Shown here one piece after another: positions 11,691 through 24,318 of a stretch of 64,000 nucleotides of DNA (positions within the stretch are counted from its first letter, which is position 1; every line of letters starts with the position of its first letter). Position numbers and translations under genes: made by a program. A model generated the notes under the pieces. The model worked only from the letters and a program-made list of their open reading frames with translations, made no database searches and was not told the DNA's origin. The DNA comes from Polytrichum commune (taxonomy: Eukaryota; Streptophyta; Polytrichopsida; Polytrichales; Polytrichaceae): the NCBI GenBank assembly GCA_950295325.1, contig OX485806.1:27528001-27592000 (forward strand), given 5' to 3'.

Positions 11691-12364
11691 ATGCATCTCA
11701 ATAAGAAGTGGGTGCAGAGCTAGAAGTAGAGGCGCCCATAACCGATCACTTAAGAGATTTTGCGCCAGATCTAGAGAAGAATAAGGTAGTGCAAATTTCT
11801 CCCGTGTAGGAAGATAGAAATTAGGAGGATTGCAAAAAAAATTCATAATTTTTTTCCTTAATTGGAATCACTATGAATCTTTGAAGCCAAAAGTTGGTCT
11901 GAACGTATTACCAATGTCTAGAGTCTACCATGACCGCTAATTTTAACCGCATATTCCTCCTCACTTTAACACTCAAAATCATGACATGTGTCATGGCACT
12001 ATTGGTTGCGCCCTGATCAAAATTCCATCCCAACTTGATCAAAATTCTAGTACCCTATAGATTGCTGATGGGATCCCGATCGGGAATAGGTGCCTCTATT
12101 AGAGTTGCACCAAGCTCAAGTTGTCCCGGAGTGTGGAATATTTGATCATTTATGATCCATTATGAAAGTTATTAGGTCGTGCCTCTTTTTAGGATTTGTT
12201 GAGGATGTCACTTTATGCATCAATGCAATTTAAGTATAGGATTAGGCGTCGACCCTTAATTACTACCAATGTCTGTTGTATGAAGCAATTGCTTGCAAGC
12301 AAATGACTTAAAGATCAATGAAATGAGTCAAAACCAATCAATGAATGGCGAGGACCGGCTGTTA
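11691..12364. other. Intergenic, nothing recognised
   Basis: No supported gene or repeat boundary. Confidence 0.45.
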
Positions 12365-12759
12365 CACTAAATGTTGTATTTAAGTGTCATATGGGGTATT
12401 TTGTGTCAGTATTGTAACTTCTCTAGTGCCATTTTGTTATGAATGAATTTTACAAGTGTTGTCATGGATGATTGAAATTTGGATGAAAACCCATGTAAAT
12501 TATTGATGCAAAGTTTGGTGTGTTATGCATCCTACCATTTTTGCAATGAAATATTGTCATGGATGATTGAAATGTGGATGAGAAATCACTTAGTAGCGGC
12601 AGTAATTACAACAGTGTAAAATCTATAATGTTCAAATTTTTTAAGGGAATTACAAATAATGTTATTTTACAAATAGTGTTGGTGGCACTACACGGGCGGA
12701 TTACAATTAGGATTGAGCAAGACAAAAAGAATCGGTGACACTAAATACCATATTTAGTG
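12365..12759. repeat. CACTAAAT..ATTTAGTG element (395 bp), copy 1
   Basis: The element starts CACTAAATGTTGTATTTAAG and ends GACACTAAATACCATATTTA GTG. A sister copy lies at 40,542-40,909 inside a nardilysin intron and shares CATGGATGATTGAAATTTGG-like and CACTACACGGGCGG blocks. Both copies have TA immediately outside each end. That fits either a CACTA terminus or a TA target duplication. It is non-coding. Confidence 0.8.
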
Positions 12760-13399
12760 TACTTACATATGAACCGGTTGAGTTTGAGAAATGCTTGGGG
12801 TTGACAATTCCCAAAAATTAGAAACTAGGGCGGCCAAAGATAGGGTTTTTTTTAATTGTTGATGGTATCAAACATAATATGTGACTTTGAGTTCAAAATA
12901 ATGTAGGTTGTCATAAATTTCATGAGATGAAGGTTAAATTATTTCTAAGATACCGTGGTATGCAAATTTGCAAAATGGTTATCTGCAGTAAAACTTCCCA
13001 TCATGTTGCTTGGAGATGTCGTTGGTTTATAGTCCTACAATAAACGCATTTCATGTTGTTTCTAAGTGCATGTCTATTTTGTTTATGTAGGTTTTGTATT
13101 GTGCCTTTGTGAGATTGCTTTGAGGATAGCCCACATTGCAATGAATTATTGGCTCTACCTTGTGACATGGTTTTTGAAATGAACCAAAGCTCGGCCTCAA
13201 TCGGACAACCAACGGTACATGAAGATGACTAACCCTAGCATTTCAAAGTAATTGGAAGGTGACACAAAAAAATGCACAATTAGATAAATACCATGTTGAA
13301 TGGGTCATTTAATTGCTTGTCTCTGAGATAATACCCCCTAAACAACTATACCCTTGCCGAACACGGTTCCCATAAGTCACACTAAATGTCAACCTTGGG
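12760..13399. other. Intergenic with a short MITE-A scrap at 12,760-12,795
   Basis: ACATATGAACCGGTTGAGTT directly abuts the preceding element, as a MITE-A end also does at 26,697/26,698. Nothing else is recognised. Confidence 0.5.
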
Positions 13400-13572
13400 G
13401 AGAAAAAACCGGTTGATGTTGAACACTTCGACTGAATTACCAATCGGTTTAGAGGAATCTATAGAATATATCCCTATTAAATATAAAAAACCAGAAGATG
13501 CCAACATGTAACCGTTGGACTTGGGAAACACTAGGATCTTGACCGATTATGCCCAAAAATCTTCCCGGACAC
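13400..13572 (+). repeat. MITE-A copy (hAT-like family)
   Basis: A forward copy with AACCGGTTGATGTTGAACAC, the GAGGAATCTATAGAATATA core and the end CCAAAAATCTTCCCGG. Confidence 0.75.
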
Positions 13573-15637
13573 TGCTCAAAACAACTAGCACTAACTTACC
13601 AAGATGAGTATGAATTTGCACTAGTTGCGGCATCCTATGGTTGTATTCTTGGGGCCCACATGAAGGAACACACACTGCTTGATAATTTAATGTGCTCACA
13701 ACAACGCAAAAGTGATTGAATGTGTTGGAGGGAAATAAGGTAGACGTGCCTTAAACAATTACTTTCTTAATCAAAACACCTATATTAGAGTGGTATGTAA
13801 TTTGGTGTGGCTTTAAGGACGGATATCAATGCATGCTCAAAATATGACAACCACTGGTCTAGGTTCAATAATGAACATAAAGGGGAGGGGGGGATCTATT
13901 TGGCCATCCACTGAGCACAAGACTCTTCCTTTTGATAAAGAGTAAGATATGTCTTAAGCTCCAAAGCATATGAGGAAAGTGGCTACGACCTCAATTTGCT
14001 AACCATCTTGGACTAATCGCGTGTTGTGTATCTCAAGAGAAGTGGGCTCGTTGGAATTTTTTTTCATTAAAGACACTTTTGCCTTCAAGTATGCAGGTTC
14101 TATTCAACAATTATTGTCTTGAAATCGCTATTGCTGTAGAAAATTTGTGATAAGACATCAACAAGAGCAGGACCGAAACCCATATTCCACCCCTTACTTG
14201 CTCACGGTCCTCAAAAAGTGCATGTGTGTTGATTCTCTAAATGAATACACAGAGTCCCCAAATTGTGTTCACTATCGAGTTGAGAGTACTTAAATAACTA
14301 TGAAGACATAGTCCAATCTCATTCAAACATGTGTCTCTATGGTTTCATGTTCTTAGATCCACACCTAACCATACACCATTCAAATGAAGGTGCATGAATA
14401 ATCGACCATCGTATAATTAAGTCCTCAACCATCGTCGTGCATGCGTCGCTGGAAGAAATATGCAAATCTGTCGTAATGATAGATTTGATAATCTTTCCAA
14501 TGACGTAGGACAACGTTTCTAGTGACACAAGTCGATTACCTTTGACTCATATGCTTGTAGTGAGTGAGCTTACGGCACGATTCATGTGAGTCTCCACAAC
14601 TTCGATTAATCGCTCGTGCAGGTTGACTGATTGTCACGGGTGGCCATCATGGATTCGTCAGGTGGAGCATCATGCATAGCCAATTTTTATTTTGGATCGC
14701 CAGCATGTAAATACACGCACTTATTTTTCTATGCAGGAGTACACACACTACATATTATAGTGTTGGAGCCGGACAGCTTCTTACAATTTGGTGGCGTCAT
14801 AGTATAGTGTCACTATTCAGCAGTCACGAAACTTAAGGACGACTTACGGCTGCTTGATAGACACACGCATTTTACTTCACTACAAGGATCATTCTTTGTG
14901 AAAGATTAAGAATCGCATGCAAATGAAGAAATGTCGGGTGGAATAAAGAAAGTTCAAACAAATAAAAATTACGAAACGAGTCACATAGGATATTACGAAA
15001 TCGTTTTGAGACTATGTGAAAGTAGAGTCCACGAGTATTCATCAATGAGCTTTCTGGACTAGTATTCATATATCATTTCATAGCTCCCCTGAAAATACTC
15101 CTTCCTCGTACATGACTCATATCTCTACATGCAAGTCTCCGTCCCTAGGTCGGGGTTACACATAAAATCCATTTTAGTGTGGCATTGAAAGTAAGTGATA
15201 TGCCATGTTGATTAGAACGTGTAGCAAAAGTTTTATTTGTTTGCACAAGAATCTAGATTTGGCAAAAGGATTGAAACTGTTTGGTAGATCTACGTGAGTC
15301 GCTTCACTAAAAGGATCGCATGGTCTTCATCACCACTCATTGGTAACAGTCCACCTTGATATAGCAACAATTGATATGTCATGTCAACTATAGTTGTCTT
15401 CAAAGCTTGTCATGCAACAACGAGTGTCCCATGTCATGTCCTCTTATTGTCTTTTAGAAGAAAATAAAAAATAAAAAATAAAAAATTGCAATGTTTGCAT
15501 GAGTCAATGATGAATAGTGTGGCACACACCAAACCAAATGTAAGATGTAGTTGTATATCCACTGAATGACTTTATGAGCAATGGACTTGGTAGATTCCAT
15601 GACCATGCACTGGCAAGATCACGCGGTGCCCTTACTA
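13573..15637. other. Intergenic with remnants of the AGGTATGTGGG MITE family
   Basis: Fragments at about 13,785-13,835 and, inverted, 14,320-14,420 share the GTGTGGATCTAAGAAC-type block of the family. An (AAAAAT)n run lies near 15,465-15,487. No gene is recognised. Confidence 0.5.
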
Positions 15638-16011
15638 AGATACGTTGGTGTTACTCAACTACTTTTCTTTTTTTCTTCCTAATCATACACTTATATTAGA
15701 TTTGGCATGTGGTTACACAAGGATCAAAAGAACGAACATCGTAAAGACACATGTTGAAATAGAGATTGGACTATGTACATCTTCAGATTTGATCAACTAC
15801 TCTACACTCAGTAGTGAACACAATTGGGAGGAGGTCCTATAGTTTCACTCAAGGAATCAACCCAACGTACACTTCCGATGATGTTCATAAGTACATCATC
15901 ATCAGGGGAGGTCCGACTCCCCATTCAATCTTTGTCGATGCTCCATCGTAGAGTTGCCACTGCAACACACGTTTCGTTGCATAAAAATCCAGTCAGTAGA
16001 AGCTGGGGAAC
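15638..16011 (+). repeat. AGGTATGTGGG MITE, right end interrupted by MITE-A
   Basis: It starts at a TA followed by AGATACGTTGGTGTTACTC and matches the internal order of the 49,389-49,760 element (AAAGACACATGTTGAAATAG, TTAACTACTCTACACTCA-like, TCAGGGGAGG). The expected ACACCCACATACCT end is missing, and MITE-A begins in its place. This suggests a nested insertion. Confidence 0.65.
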
Positions 16012-16216
16012 CTATGATCGGGGAGAACCGGCAGTTAGTTACGGATGAACCAGTTGAATGAAGTTCAAGACTGCAGGAAAATTACCGATCGTTTTAGAGG
16101 AATTTATAGAATATACCCCAATTTAATAAAGGAAAACCGAAGGATGTCAACATGTAACTGGTTGGACTTGCAAACACTAGGATCTCAACCGATTATGCCC
16201 AAAAATCTCCCCCATC
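16012..16216 (+). repeat. MITE-A copy (hAT-like family)
   Basis: Starts ATGATCGGGGAGAACCGGCA and ends CCCAAAAATCTCCCC. The left terminus is one of the better-preserved ones. Confidence 0.8.
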
Positions 16217-16334
16217 ACTCCAGGAGAACATGAAGAAAAGGAATCGATTCACCTAGCTTACTGGCGATCGATTCTTACACACAGACACACACACACAGCG
16301 TGATTCCTCCCGTGTTGCGTGTACTAGGTTTGGC

Positions 16335-16592
16335 TCATCGATCGTTTGGGGCGATTTGTGGGCACAATCGGTCGAGGTCCGAGTGTTTCCAAGTCCCACC
16401 TGGTGTTGCATATATGTTGCGCATCTTGCGGTTTTTCGTCATCAATGTGAGGCATATTCTCTAGATTCCCCGAAACTGGTGTGTGGTTTTCCTCTGAAGT
16501 CCTCTTGATGAACTTCGGCCGGTGGTGAATCCTCAAACGCAACTGCTTCATCTGCAATGAGCAGCCGGTGGTTGTTCTCCCCATTCATTCAT
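16335..16592 (-). repeat. MITE-A copy, inverted relative to 16,012-16,216
   Basis: It begins GATCGTTTGGGGCGATTTGT and ends GGTTGTTCTCCCCATTCATT. A (CA)n run lies between the two inverted copies (about 16,273-16,298). Confidence 0.75.
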
Positions 16593-17373
16593 TCATTCTT
16601 GGCTTACTTAGTGGCTTATGACACAGGACTCGCCTGTGCACAAAGACTGAGTCAAAATCGTCCGACTTAGAGGGACGTGCACAGTCTGATGAGACAGTCC
16701 ATAAATTAAACCCTCCTGGACTCGGTAGTCACTGTGACTACAAATCGCGTCTGCTAAGTTATATAAGGTAGAAATACCATACCCTGTGAAGATAAGGTGA
16801 TTTTATTGCATTGAAGATCTGGTCTGACGATCGTGAGATAATTTTCCAAGATAGACGAGAAGGATTCATGAAGAATGCAAGTCGTTTCATATTTTTCTGC
16901 CCAATTCAAAAAATGCTACAATTTTTCAAAGTGGAAAGTTGTCCAAACCCCTACTCGTTCACTAGATTCTCCCTACACCGAACACGGTAAGCCGCATTTC
17001 CATACAGAGCATCACTTAAATCGGTTACCTCATGAGTACATTAACACTTGACTCCCATTGGCTACACTAAGTGTACACGCATTGAAGTTGTCGCCGAGCC
17101 ATGATCGGTTTTAGAAATGGAACTTTACCATTATGACGGCGGTTTAGTGCACGGCTACAGGGTGGTTAACGGGTTATGGTGTTTCTACCTTAAAGTGTGG
17201 GAGAGAGGGGAATCGTCGTGTAAAAGTGTACCTCTCATCCATCCAACTTTAAAAACTTGACCTCCTTCTAGGTTTGTTGCCAATTCATTGCAGGTTTGGG
17301 TCTTTGAAGCTACTTCTGGTGTCGAGTCGACTAAAAGAAGTGACCTTTGGGTTGCATATGAGTTCAGGGTATT
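16593..17373. other. Intergenic, nothing recognised
   Basis: No supported gene or repeat. Confidence 0.45.
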
Positions 17374-17745
17374 TCATGTTGGATGAATGAGAGGTATGCT
17401 CGTATGCGATAATTCCCTCTCTCCATCAAGTGTACACTGAGGGTGGGTTTGGACTAGGATCCAAGACCAAAACCAAATGTCCATGTTGGTCAAGAACATA
17501 GTTTTGGACCCAAGGAGTTTACACCAGGGTCCGCGTCCAAGGTATGAAAAAATGGACTCACGATAATGTGGCATCGATTCCCTGTCAAACGTTGGGGGTC
17601 CGTCCTCACCCAAGAAAATACACCTAGTTTGAGAAACCAATCTTGAAGCTTGGGTCCAATCTTGAGTGCAAAAGTAAGGTCCATTAAGGGGTGTTTGGAA
17701 CCCGAGTCTTCTGAACCTAGATCCTAGGGAGCAAGCACAGTCAAG
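17374..17745 (+). repeat. Dispersed repeat C, copy 1
   Basis: Blocks such as ACCCAAGGAGTTTACACCAG, CACCTAGTTTGAGAAACCAA and CTTGGGTCCAATCTTGAGT recur in order at 35,054-35,390. A weaker match lies near 58,960-59,075. No coding motif is seen. Confidence 0.75.
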
Positions 17746-18784
17746 TACACCAAAAAAATGCTCCTGTATATTAAAACCATAATTTTTTGGTCAAATGCCT
17801 AAGTGTTGTTTAAATTGGTTTTTTTTCCATGGCATCCTCCATTGTTGTATTAGGTGCTCAAATATAGAATTTCAAGATAAATAATTCAAAACATATCATT
17901 AAAGTACTACTCGAAAGGTAATGGCTAAATTTGGTTTGGATGTACATTTCATGACCTTAAATATTTTGTATGTACTTCGTATCATACACACAAAATAACA
18001 CATATTTTTTGTACAATGAATATATATTCTTATTCTTATTCTTATATTCTTATATTTAATTTTTTGTTTTTCATAATCCTTGAATGCATTATAAACTTGA
18101 GGGCAACATTATAGAAAATTGTAGGAAAAACATCAATTTAATCATATTTAGAACAATTTTTTGACAATTATGTGTTCAATATACCTACTTGCGCACTACT
18201 TGCAACGTCTTCTAGAAATATGTAGATTTCTTTTTGAAATTTGTTTTCAAGAGAAATTGCTTGGCTTGTAGATCAATGTGTTTTTCAAATGTTTATGATT
18301 TTTCCTTCACAAATTTTAAATTTAGTATATAGTTTTGAATCACTTTCACTTAAACCTATGCAGGGTTAACATAGTAACACACATTAATCATGTGCAATAA
18401 AATTGAGGGTTATAGGGCTTGAAAGTGATAACTTTGTAGAATAAACTTGTTGATATCATCCAAAGATCACATCCATGCAGTTGGTGTTCTCAAATAACTT
18501 GGTGAACTTCGTGCAACGATTTCTTAATTTTAGATTGAATTATGCTTCATGAATTAAGATAAAGGCTTTGGATTTAAAACCTTTCGTTGTTCTAAGCACA
18601 TGTGGAATTATGATGTATTGGACCATGGAAGTTTATGCTGGCTATTTATGGATGATATAGAAGAAACGTTAAGATGAATGACAAGTGATTATATTTTAGG
18701 GCATGTATGGGCAAATGCTTTACATGTCATTCATAATAATGGAAAGGTTCATTGTGATCCAATGTGCCTTTCTCGTTAATCATC
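17746..18784. other. AT-rich intergenic with a TTCTTA microsatellite near 18,014-18,050
   Basis: Nothing recognisable as a gene. Confidence 0.5.
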
Positions 18785-19400
18785 TCGGGAGGTGGACTCT
18801 TCATTGGATACCTAAATGACGTGCACAGGTCATTATGAAATGAAACCCCTTACATACAAGAAGTTTATAGAGAAAATAGAAATATATACATACTAATAAC
18901 AGGCTAGAAACTGGACTCAATTTAATGTGATCAAATGTTTGCACTACATATACAATATAAAAATCATGAATTAAATAGGCCTTTATTACTTATAAAATTC
19001 ACCTTCACTTTCTAATGAGGAAGTCATTGAATTTATTTTCATTCATGGCATGTAATTCAATGACATCATCCAACAAACAAACATTTGAGAGCATAATAAC
19101 TTAGCCACAATCCAAAGAGTAAAACTCAAGGGAGCAAATGAGTTCTCTGAGAGTCTCTAGTTTGTAAAACTTAGAATCCAAATGCAAACCCCAACAATTA
19201 TGAACCAAGTATTCATTAAGGACTATTATCATATGACAACAATAGATGAAAATGTGAATTGGATAAAGCCAACACATCTATTGTCAATTGTTTCTTTAAA
19301 CCTTAAGGCCCCCTTTTCTACATTTACGTACAGTAATGTATCAAATAATACCCCTTCTTACACTCACATTAGCTCATATGTTGTATAAGCAATCCACCTC
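18785..19400 (+). repeat. Dispersed repeat B, copy 2
   Basis: This corresponds to 10,975-11,690: GGTGGACTCTTCATTGGATA, CATAATAACTTAGCCACAAT and ACACTCACATTAGCTCATA occur in the same order. Confidence 0.75.
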
Positions 19401-19818
19401 TGGGTCAAGTATGAACGTTTAAATTACTCTAAATCGATTTTGGGACATTGTAGGGTCCAAGTCATGTTTATACTACACTAATGTCTTCTATAGAATCTTA
19501 TTCACGACTCTATTTTGTTTAGAAGTAATATTTGGACATGAGAACTTTTTTTCTAATGAAGGATTTTGTGATTTTGTTGCATTCAACTAGTGAAAAAGTT
19601 CACCATTGCATACCGACTTTAAAAGGTGATAACTGTTATTTCCTTATTTTCTTTTTGTCACATGTACATACATATGCCATCTATTGCCACAAAAAAAAAC
19701 TAAGAGAAAATGATTTCATTTGCACCTCCATCCATTCTTCCAAAACTTATCATTTGGACTAAAATATCCTCATGGGACAGTAGGGGCTAGTTTATCGAGG
19801 AGTTTGGAGCAATGAATG

Positions 19819-19968
19819 GGCATAACATTATTCAGATCCAGACAATGTTCTGTGGGACTAACAATATTTTGTGGAACATTCCTTGCATTCAGTCTGATTG
19901 TGGGGAATATTCCATAAAATATTGTCAGTCCCACAATAGACTGTTATGGATCTGAATAATTTTATGGG
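19819..19968. repeat. Foldback element with about 60-bp arms
   Basis: The left arm reads CATAACATTATTCAGATCCA then TGTGGGACTAACAATATTTT. The right arm, read on the complement, gives CATAAAATTATTCAGATCCA then TGTGGGACTGACAATATTTT. The arms are about 85-90 percent identical by eye around a loop of roughly 15-20 bases. Single arms occur at 1,245-1,335 and about 30,690-30,765. Most likely a MITE. Confidence 0.85.
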
Positions 19969-20587
19969 AGAGATTTGGAAGCCAATCTACTAAACAAACA
20001 ATTTAGTGTGGCCCACGCATACATCATCGACCCACGTTCACTGGAACTAGGCAATGGTTTTTGTGGCAACTAGAGGGGGTGTCACATGACACTTGATGCT
20101 ACATGATGAGTCACAAAAGCCACTCTAGTTAAGTTGACCTATGTCACCACTTTTAATGTCATACTGAATCAAAAGTTGGGTATGATTGCAATAATATGTA
20201 AGGCTACACTTTACCAAAGGCGATGAACGTGTTCGGCATATATATTAATTCAACTTGTGAACAAAGTGCCACGTGTCACATTTCTATCAATCGGAATATT
20301 TCAAAAATGTGTGTGTCATCCAAAGGAAATAACGTTTTTAAGTGTTGAAGTTGCTTATCATCTACAAATGCCACGATGTGCTATGTTATTTGAAGTGGCT
20401 TCCATAGCTCATCACATGACAACAAACATCCTATACCACCTTCTTTGGTTGTCACTTAATGATTGCAAGGTCATTCATGTGGCTCAATGATGAATAATAT
20501 GGATTGCACTACAATCAAATGTGTCATGTACCAAGGAGTTTAGAGGTAATGAATAGTAAAATCTAAGAAATAGTTACAAATGGAGTC
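19969..20587. other. Intergenic, nothing recognised
   Basis: No supported gene. Weak similarity to 15,350-15,560 (GATGAATAGTGTGG-type block) suggests another old dispersed repeat. Confidence 0.4.
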
Positions 20588-21310
20588 GGGGGGGGGGGAG
20601 TAAGAGTTTTTATGTTCGATGGATGTTCAAAGAACATTGAAAATAGTACACAACCCAGGAGTTGGTGTTTCTAGTTGATTCAAACTGGAAATAGCTTCCA
20701 AGACCCCAAATTCATGAAGTCCAAGTCATTTGAGACGAATCGGCTACAAATCTTCAAGGGGGGGGGGGGTCAAAGTTTTTTATGTTCGATGGATGTTCAA
20801 AGAACATTGAAAATAATACACAACCTAGGAGTTGGTGTTTCTAGTTGATTCAAACTAGAGTTAGCTTCCGAGACCCCAAATTCATCAAGTCCAAGTCATT
20901 TGAGACGAATAAGCTACAAACCTTTAGGGGGAGGGGGGGGGGGTGAAAGTTTTTATTTTCGATGGATGTTCAAAGAACATTGAAAATAGTACACAACCCA
21001 GGAGTTGGTGTTTCTAGTTGATTCAAACTAGAGTTAGCTTCTGAGACCCCAAATTCATCAAGTCCAAGTCATTTGAGACGAATCGGCTACAAACCTTTAG
21101 GAAGGGGGGGGGGAGTCAAAGTTTTTATGTTCGTTGGATATTCAAAAAACATTGAAAATAGTACACAACCCAGGAGTTGGTGTTTCTAATTGATTCAAAC
21201 TATAGTTAGCTCCCCAAACCCCGAATTCATTGAGTCCAAGTCATTTTAGATGAATTGGGTGCCAAACCTTTAGGAGGGGGGGGGGATCAAATTTTCATGC
21301 TCGATGGATG
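20588..21310 (+). repeat. Tandem array of about 172-bp units, each opening with a G-run
   Basis: Runs of 9-12 G start at 20,588, 20,758, 20,933, 21,104 and 21,276. Each run is followed by a TTTTTATGTTCGATGGATG-like block, ACACAACCCAGGAGTTGGTG, CCCAAATTCATCAAGTCCAA and CATTTGAGACGAATCGGCTA. That gives four full units plus a partial fifth. A decayed relative lies in MORN-gene intron 3 (about 56,960-57,110). Confidence 0.95.
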
Positions 21311-21684
21311 AGAGAGGAGAGGGGTGGGCTCACATGCGATAATTTCCTTGCTTGGTCTTGGACCCTACTACTTAGTTTTAAAAGCTCACAATAACTCATG
21401 TCGGGCAGGGGCAGATGACCCACAAAGTCCAAACAACAGCGCTTGGAAATTAATCTCATTAAGTTTCTACATGGAAGTGCTGGCATTTCATTCAAGGCCC
21501 ACCCCACATTCATTCAATTCTCCGTCATTAACACTCGACCCTCCCCTCAGACGGGGCATTCATGCCTGCCCAAGGACGCCAAATTTTGGGGTAAAAAAGA
21601 CTGGCCCCGGCATGGTACTCTTTACGCACACCTACTAGATAGGTATTATTAAGTAATCGTACCCCTAGTCTCCCCAAACAACCC

Positions 21685-22228
21685 GTTCTTGAGTGTCCTT
21701 CATTTACTCCATTTTATCTTATCTTGGACCAATTGAAATCACAATTGCTTGAAGAAAAAGAAAGAAGAAAAGGGAACGATCACTAGAGGTGACTCTTTTA
21801 AACTGGGACTCTCCTAACGTTTTTTCAGTGGTTGATAATTGTTCGGTGGGGTCAACATCACTTGCCACTGAATGTTTGAATTCCCATGGAGTTCAATCTA
21901 AATTTGAGCCTATGGTGGATAGGGTGACCCATGTTATAGGAGTATGTTATATTAGAACCTATTCATGATTGTCATTTATTTACTTGATCTTATTTTGGAA
22001 CGCATTGAAACCACGATTGCGTGAAGCATTGTTTTTTTTAATATAAAAAAGAATAATCACAAGCGGTGAGATTCTAAGAATTTGGAATTTTCGCAAAGTT
22101 TTGCAATGCTTGATAATCGTTCGGTGGGGCCAACACCGCTAGCCACTAAAGGTTTCAATCCCCATGAAATTCAGTTTGAAAGTTGAACCTTTGGTGGATA
22201 GGATGACCGAGGTTATATGAGCATGGTG
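21685..22228 (+). repeat. Diverged tandem duplication, about 275 bp x 2
   Basis: Parallel blocks occur in both units: TTGAAATCACAATTGCTTGA / TTGAAACCACGATTGCGTGA, GATAATTGTTCGGTGGGGTC / GATAATCGTTCGGTGGGGCC, and TGGTGGATAGGGTGACC / TGGTGGATAGGATGACC. Confidence 0.85.
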
Positions 22229-22353
22229 ACCTAACAAACGGAAGCCAAATATGTGATGTGCCAAATTTATTTGTGATAATATTACATTGTGTCACCAACC
22301 AGCTACATCTAGATTTTGACTTCACATGGTTACCTTCCCATTTTAGCTAATTG

Positions 22354-22680
22354 CACTAAATAGTTCAATTACTATGGGCCACAGTAATTTCTTAGAGCCC
22401 GCGCTAATTCTCATAATAATGATTAGTGTAAGCCACAATAATCTTTAACCCACGCTAAATTTCTAGCAGAATCTCAACTTGGACCACGTTAATTTCTTTT
22501 TATAGAAAATCAATGTGCACGATTATTCAATTTGTGCTACTTTTGACATGTAACTAGTATTTAATGTGTTGGTCGGAAGTCTTCTTGAAGACTTAGGTGA
22601 AGAGCTAGGGTCTTGGACCCACATCAATTCCGCCATGACTAGAAAATTAGTGTGGCCCACATTAATAGGACTATTTAGTG
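22354..22680. repeat. CACTAAATAG-type TIR element (327 bp)
   Basis: It starts CACTAAATAGTTCAATTACT and ends TTAATAGGACTATTTAGTG. It shares TGAAGACTTAGGTGAAGAGC-like and GGACCCACAT blocks with 26,698-26,989 in the opposite orientation. The flanks do not give a clear target duplication. Confidence 0.75.
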
Positions 22681-24096
22681 CACTTCTTTACCTGAAATGG
22701 CAAGTGATTGAAGAAGGACACACTAGAAAATGTTATGTCAAGGGTGAGAAGAAGTGTGATCAATGTTGTTTGTTCTTCAAAATGAACCACAAGAATGCTC
22801 CTATATACTTGCTATTACCAAAACTATCCTTTATGTTTCTTCCCTAGAGCGTATGAATCCCCTAGAATGTACATGAACCAAAACCAATAATAAAGAGGTA
22901 AAAATAGGTATGAGCATTTGACTTCTCTTACACCAATTCATTTCAAACTCATCAAGGGCACTTTGATGTGTTTTTTTTGCTTTCTTAATCCCATTCCATC
23001 ATACCACATCTCACAATAGTAAGTCACATAGTATGACGATTCTAAGGTATTGGCCATTTCGTGTAATTAAAACAAGATCATTTTTTTTCTCTCTCCATAG
23101 AATCCGCATGATGGAGCTTCTCATGTTCAACCAAATGTGACTTTTTGATTGTGCTCCCATTGTGCTTCCGGAATAGTTATGAATTAGTTTTCTTCCTATA
23201 TGTAATACACATGATCTTCGTTGTCACAAATTTGTTTCAAAGTAAATTATATACAATCAATCAATTGATGTGCGGTTGAATTTAATTCTATGTATGATCT
23301 AAACAACGTACATAGCATCGCTAAGCTTCACTTTTCATTTAGCCTTTCATTCACCTATGTACGTGAACACATCAGCCAAATGAGAACTTCAGTCTTAATG
23401 CCACAACAAGGTCCTCATGAAACAAGTGTAGTAAGTTTTTGGTTTCTCTCTAAACAATAAAACCCAGGGAACAATGTCTCCAGGAAGACTGAGCTAGTGT
23501 CTATAAGGGTTAATGTCACATTGGTTTAAAGGATTATAATAACATTTTAGGACATTTCTCTCTCCATTCCCTCTTCATTCCATTTCTTCTCCACTCTTAT
23601 GATTCATTCGTGCACTTTCTGTCGTGTGTGATTCAGTCCTATCTTTAGGGAATTTTTCTATTGCTCTAAGTTTTTGACCTAGGGCTGTCGTGAAATTCAA
23701 AAGCATTGGCTATATTCTTCTCGGATCTTTGGCCATATCCATCCAATGGATTTTCATCCGATTGGGGTTAGTTTCTTGCTATCTAACCAAATCATCCTTT
23801 TGTATCCATAAAACATAATCACAATTGCATTGCTCAAAGAATTTGTTCCTTTACTTTATTTCGTTCTTAATTACAATCGAGGTTCACTTATCTCGTTGTC
23901 ATGTAAAGAGTTATGCTAAGGGAAAACACCGGGTTCCTAGCTGCAACTAGATCAAATTAAGAACGACTAAAATTCAACTCAAAAACTTGAAAAACTTGAT
24001 GAAAACATGAGAGTGTGGAAAACTGTTCAAGGAGAGAGAAGACTTCCTCTTCCCCATCTTTATATATCCATTCGCATTTTAGGCATCCATACTCCT
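22681..24096. other. Intergenic, nothing recognised
   Basis: AT-rich, with short homopolymers. Open frames lack motifs. Confidence 0.45.
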
Positions 24097-24318
24097 AACT
24101 TAAGACAACTCACCTTTTCTTTAGCAACTTCCTATAGATAACTCTCAACTATCTAACTCTTAACTACTAACTTAAGATACCTCACTATCTTCTAAGCAAC
24201 TTTCTATGGATAACTACCAATCAACTAACTTTTAATTATTAACTTAAGACAACTCTCTATTTTCTAAGAAACTTTCTATGAATAACTATCGACTATCTAA
24301 CTTTACACAATCGACTAT
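24097..24318 (+). repeat. Tandem repeat, about 72 bp x 3
   Basis: ACTTAAGA(C/T)A followed by CTTTCTATGGATAACTACCA-type blocks starts near 24,098, 24,170 and 24,241. Confidence 0.85.

Noticed and set aside
20588-21310. Regularly spaced repeats that could be mistaken for a CRISPR array
   Set aside because: Units are about 172 bp, contiguous and fully repeated, with no unique spacers, and the locus is eukaryotic.
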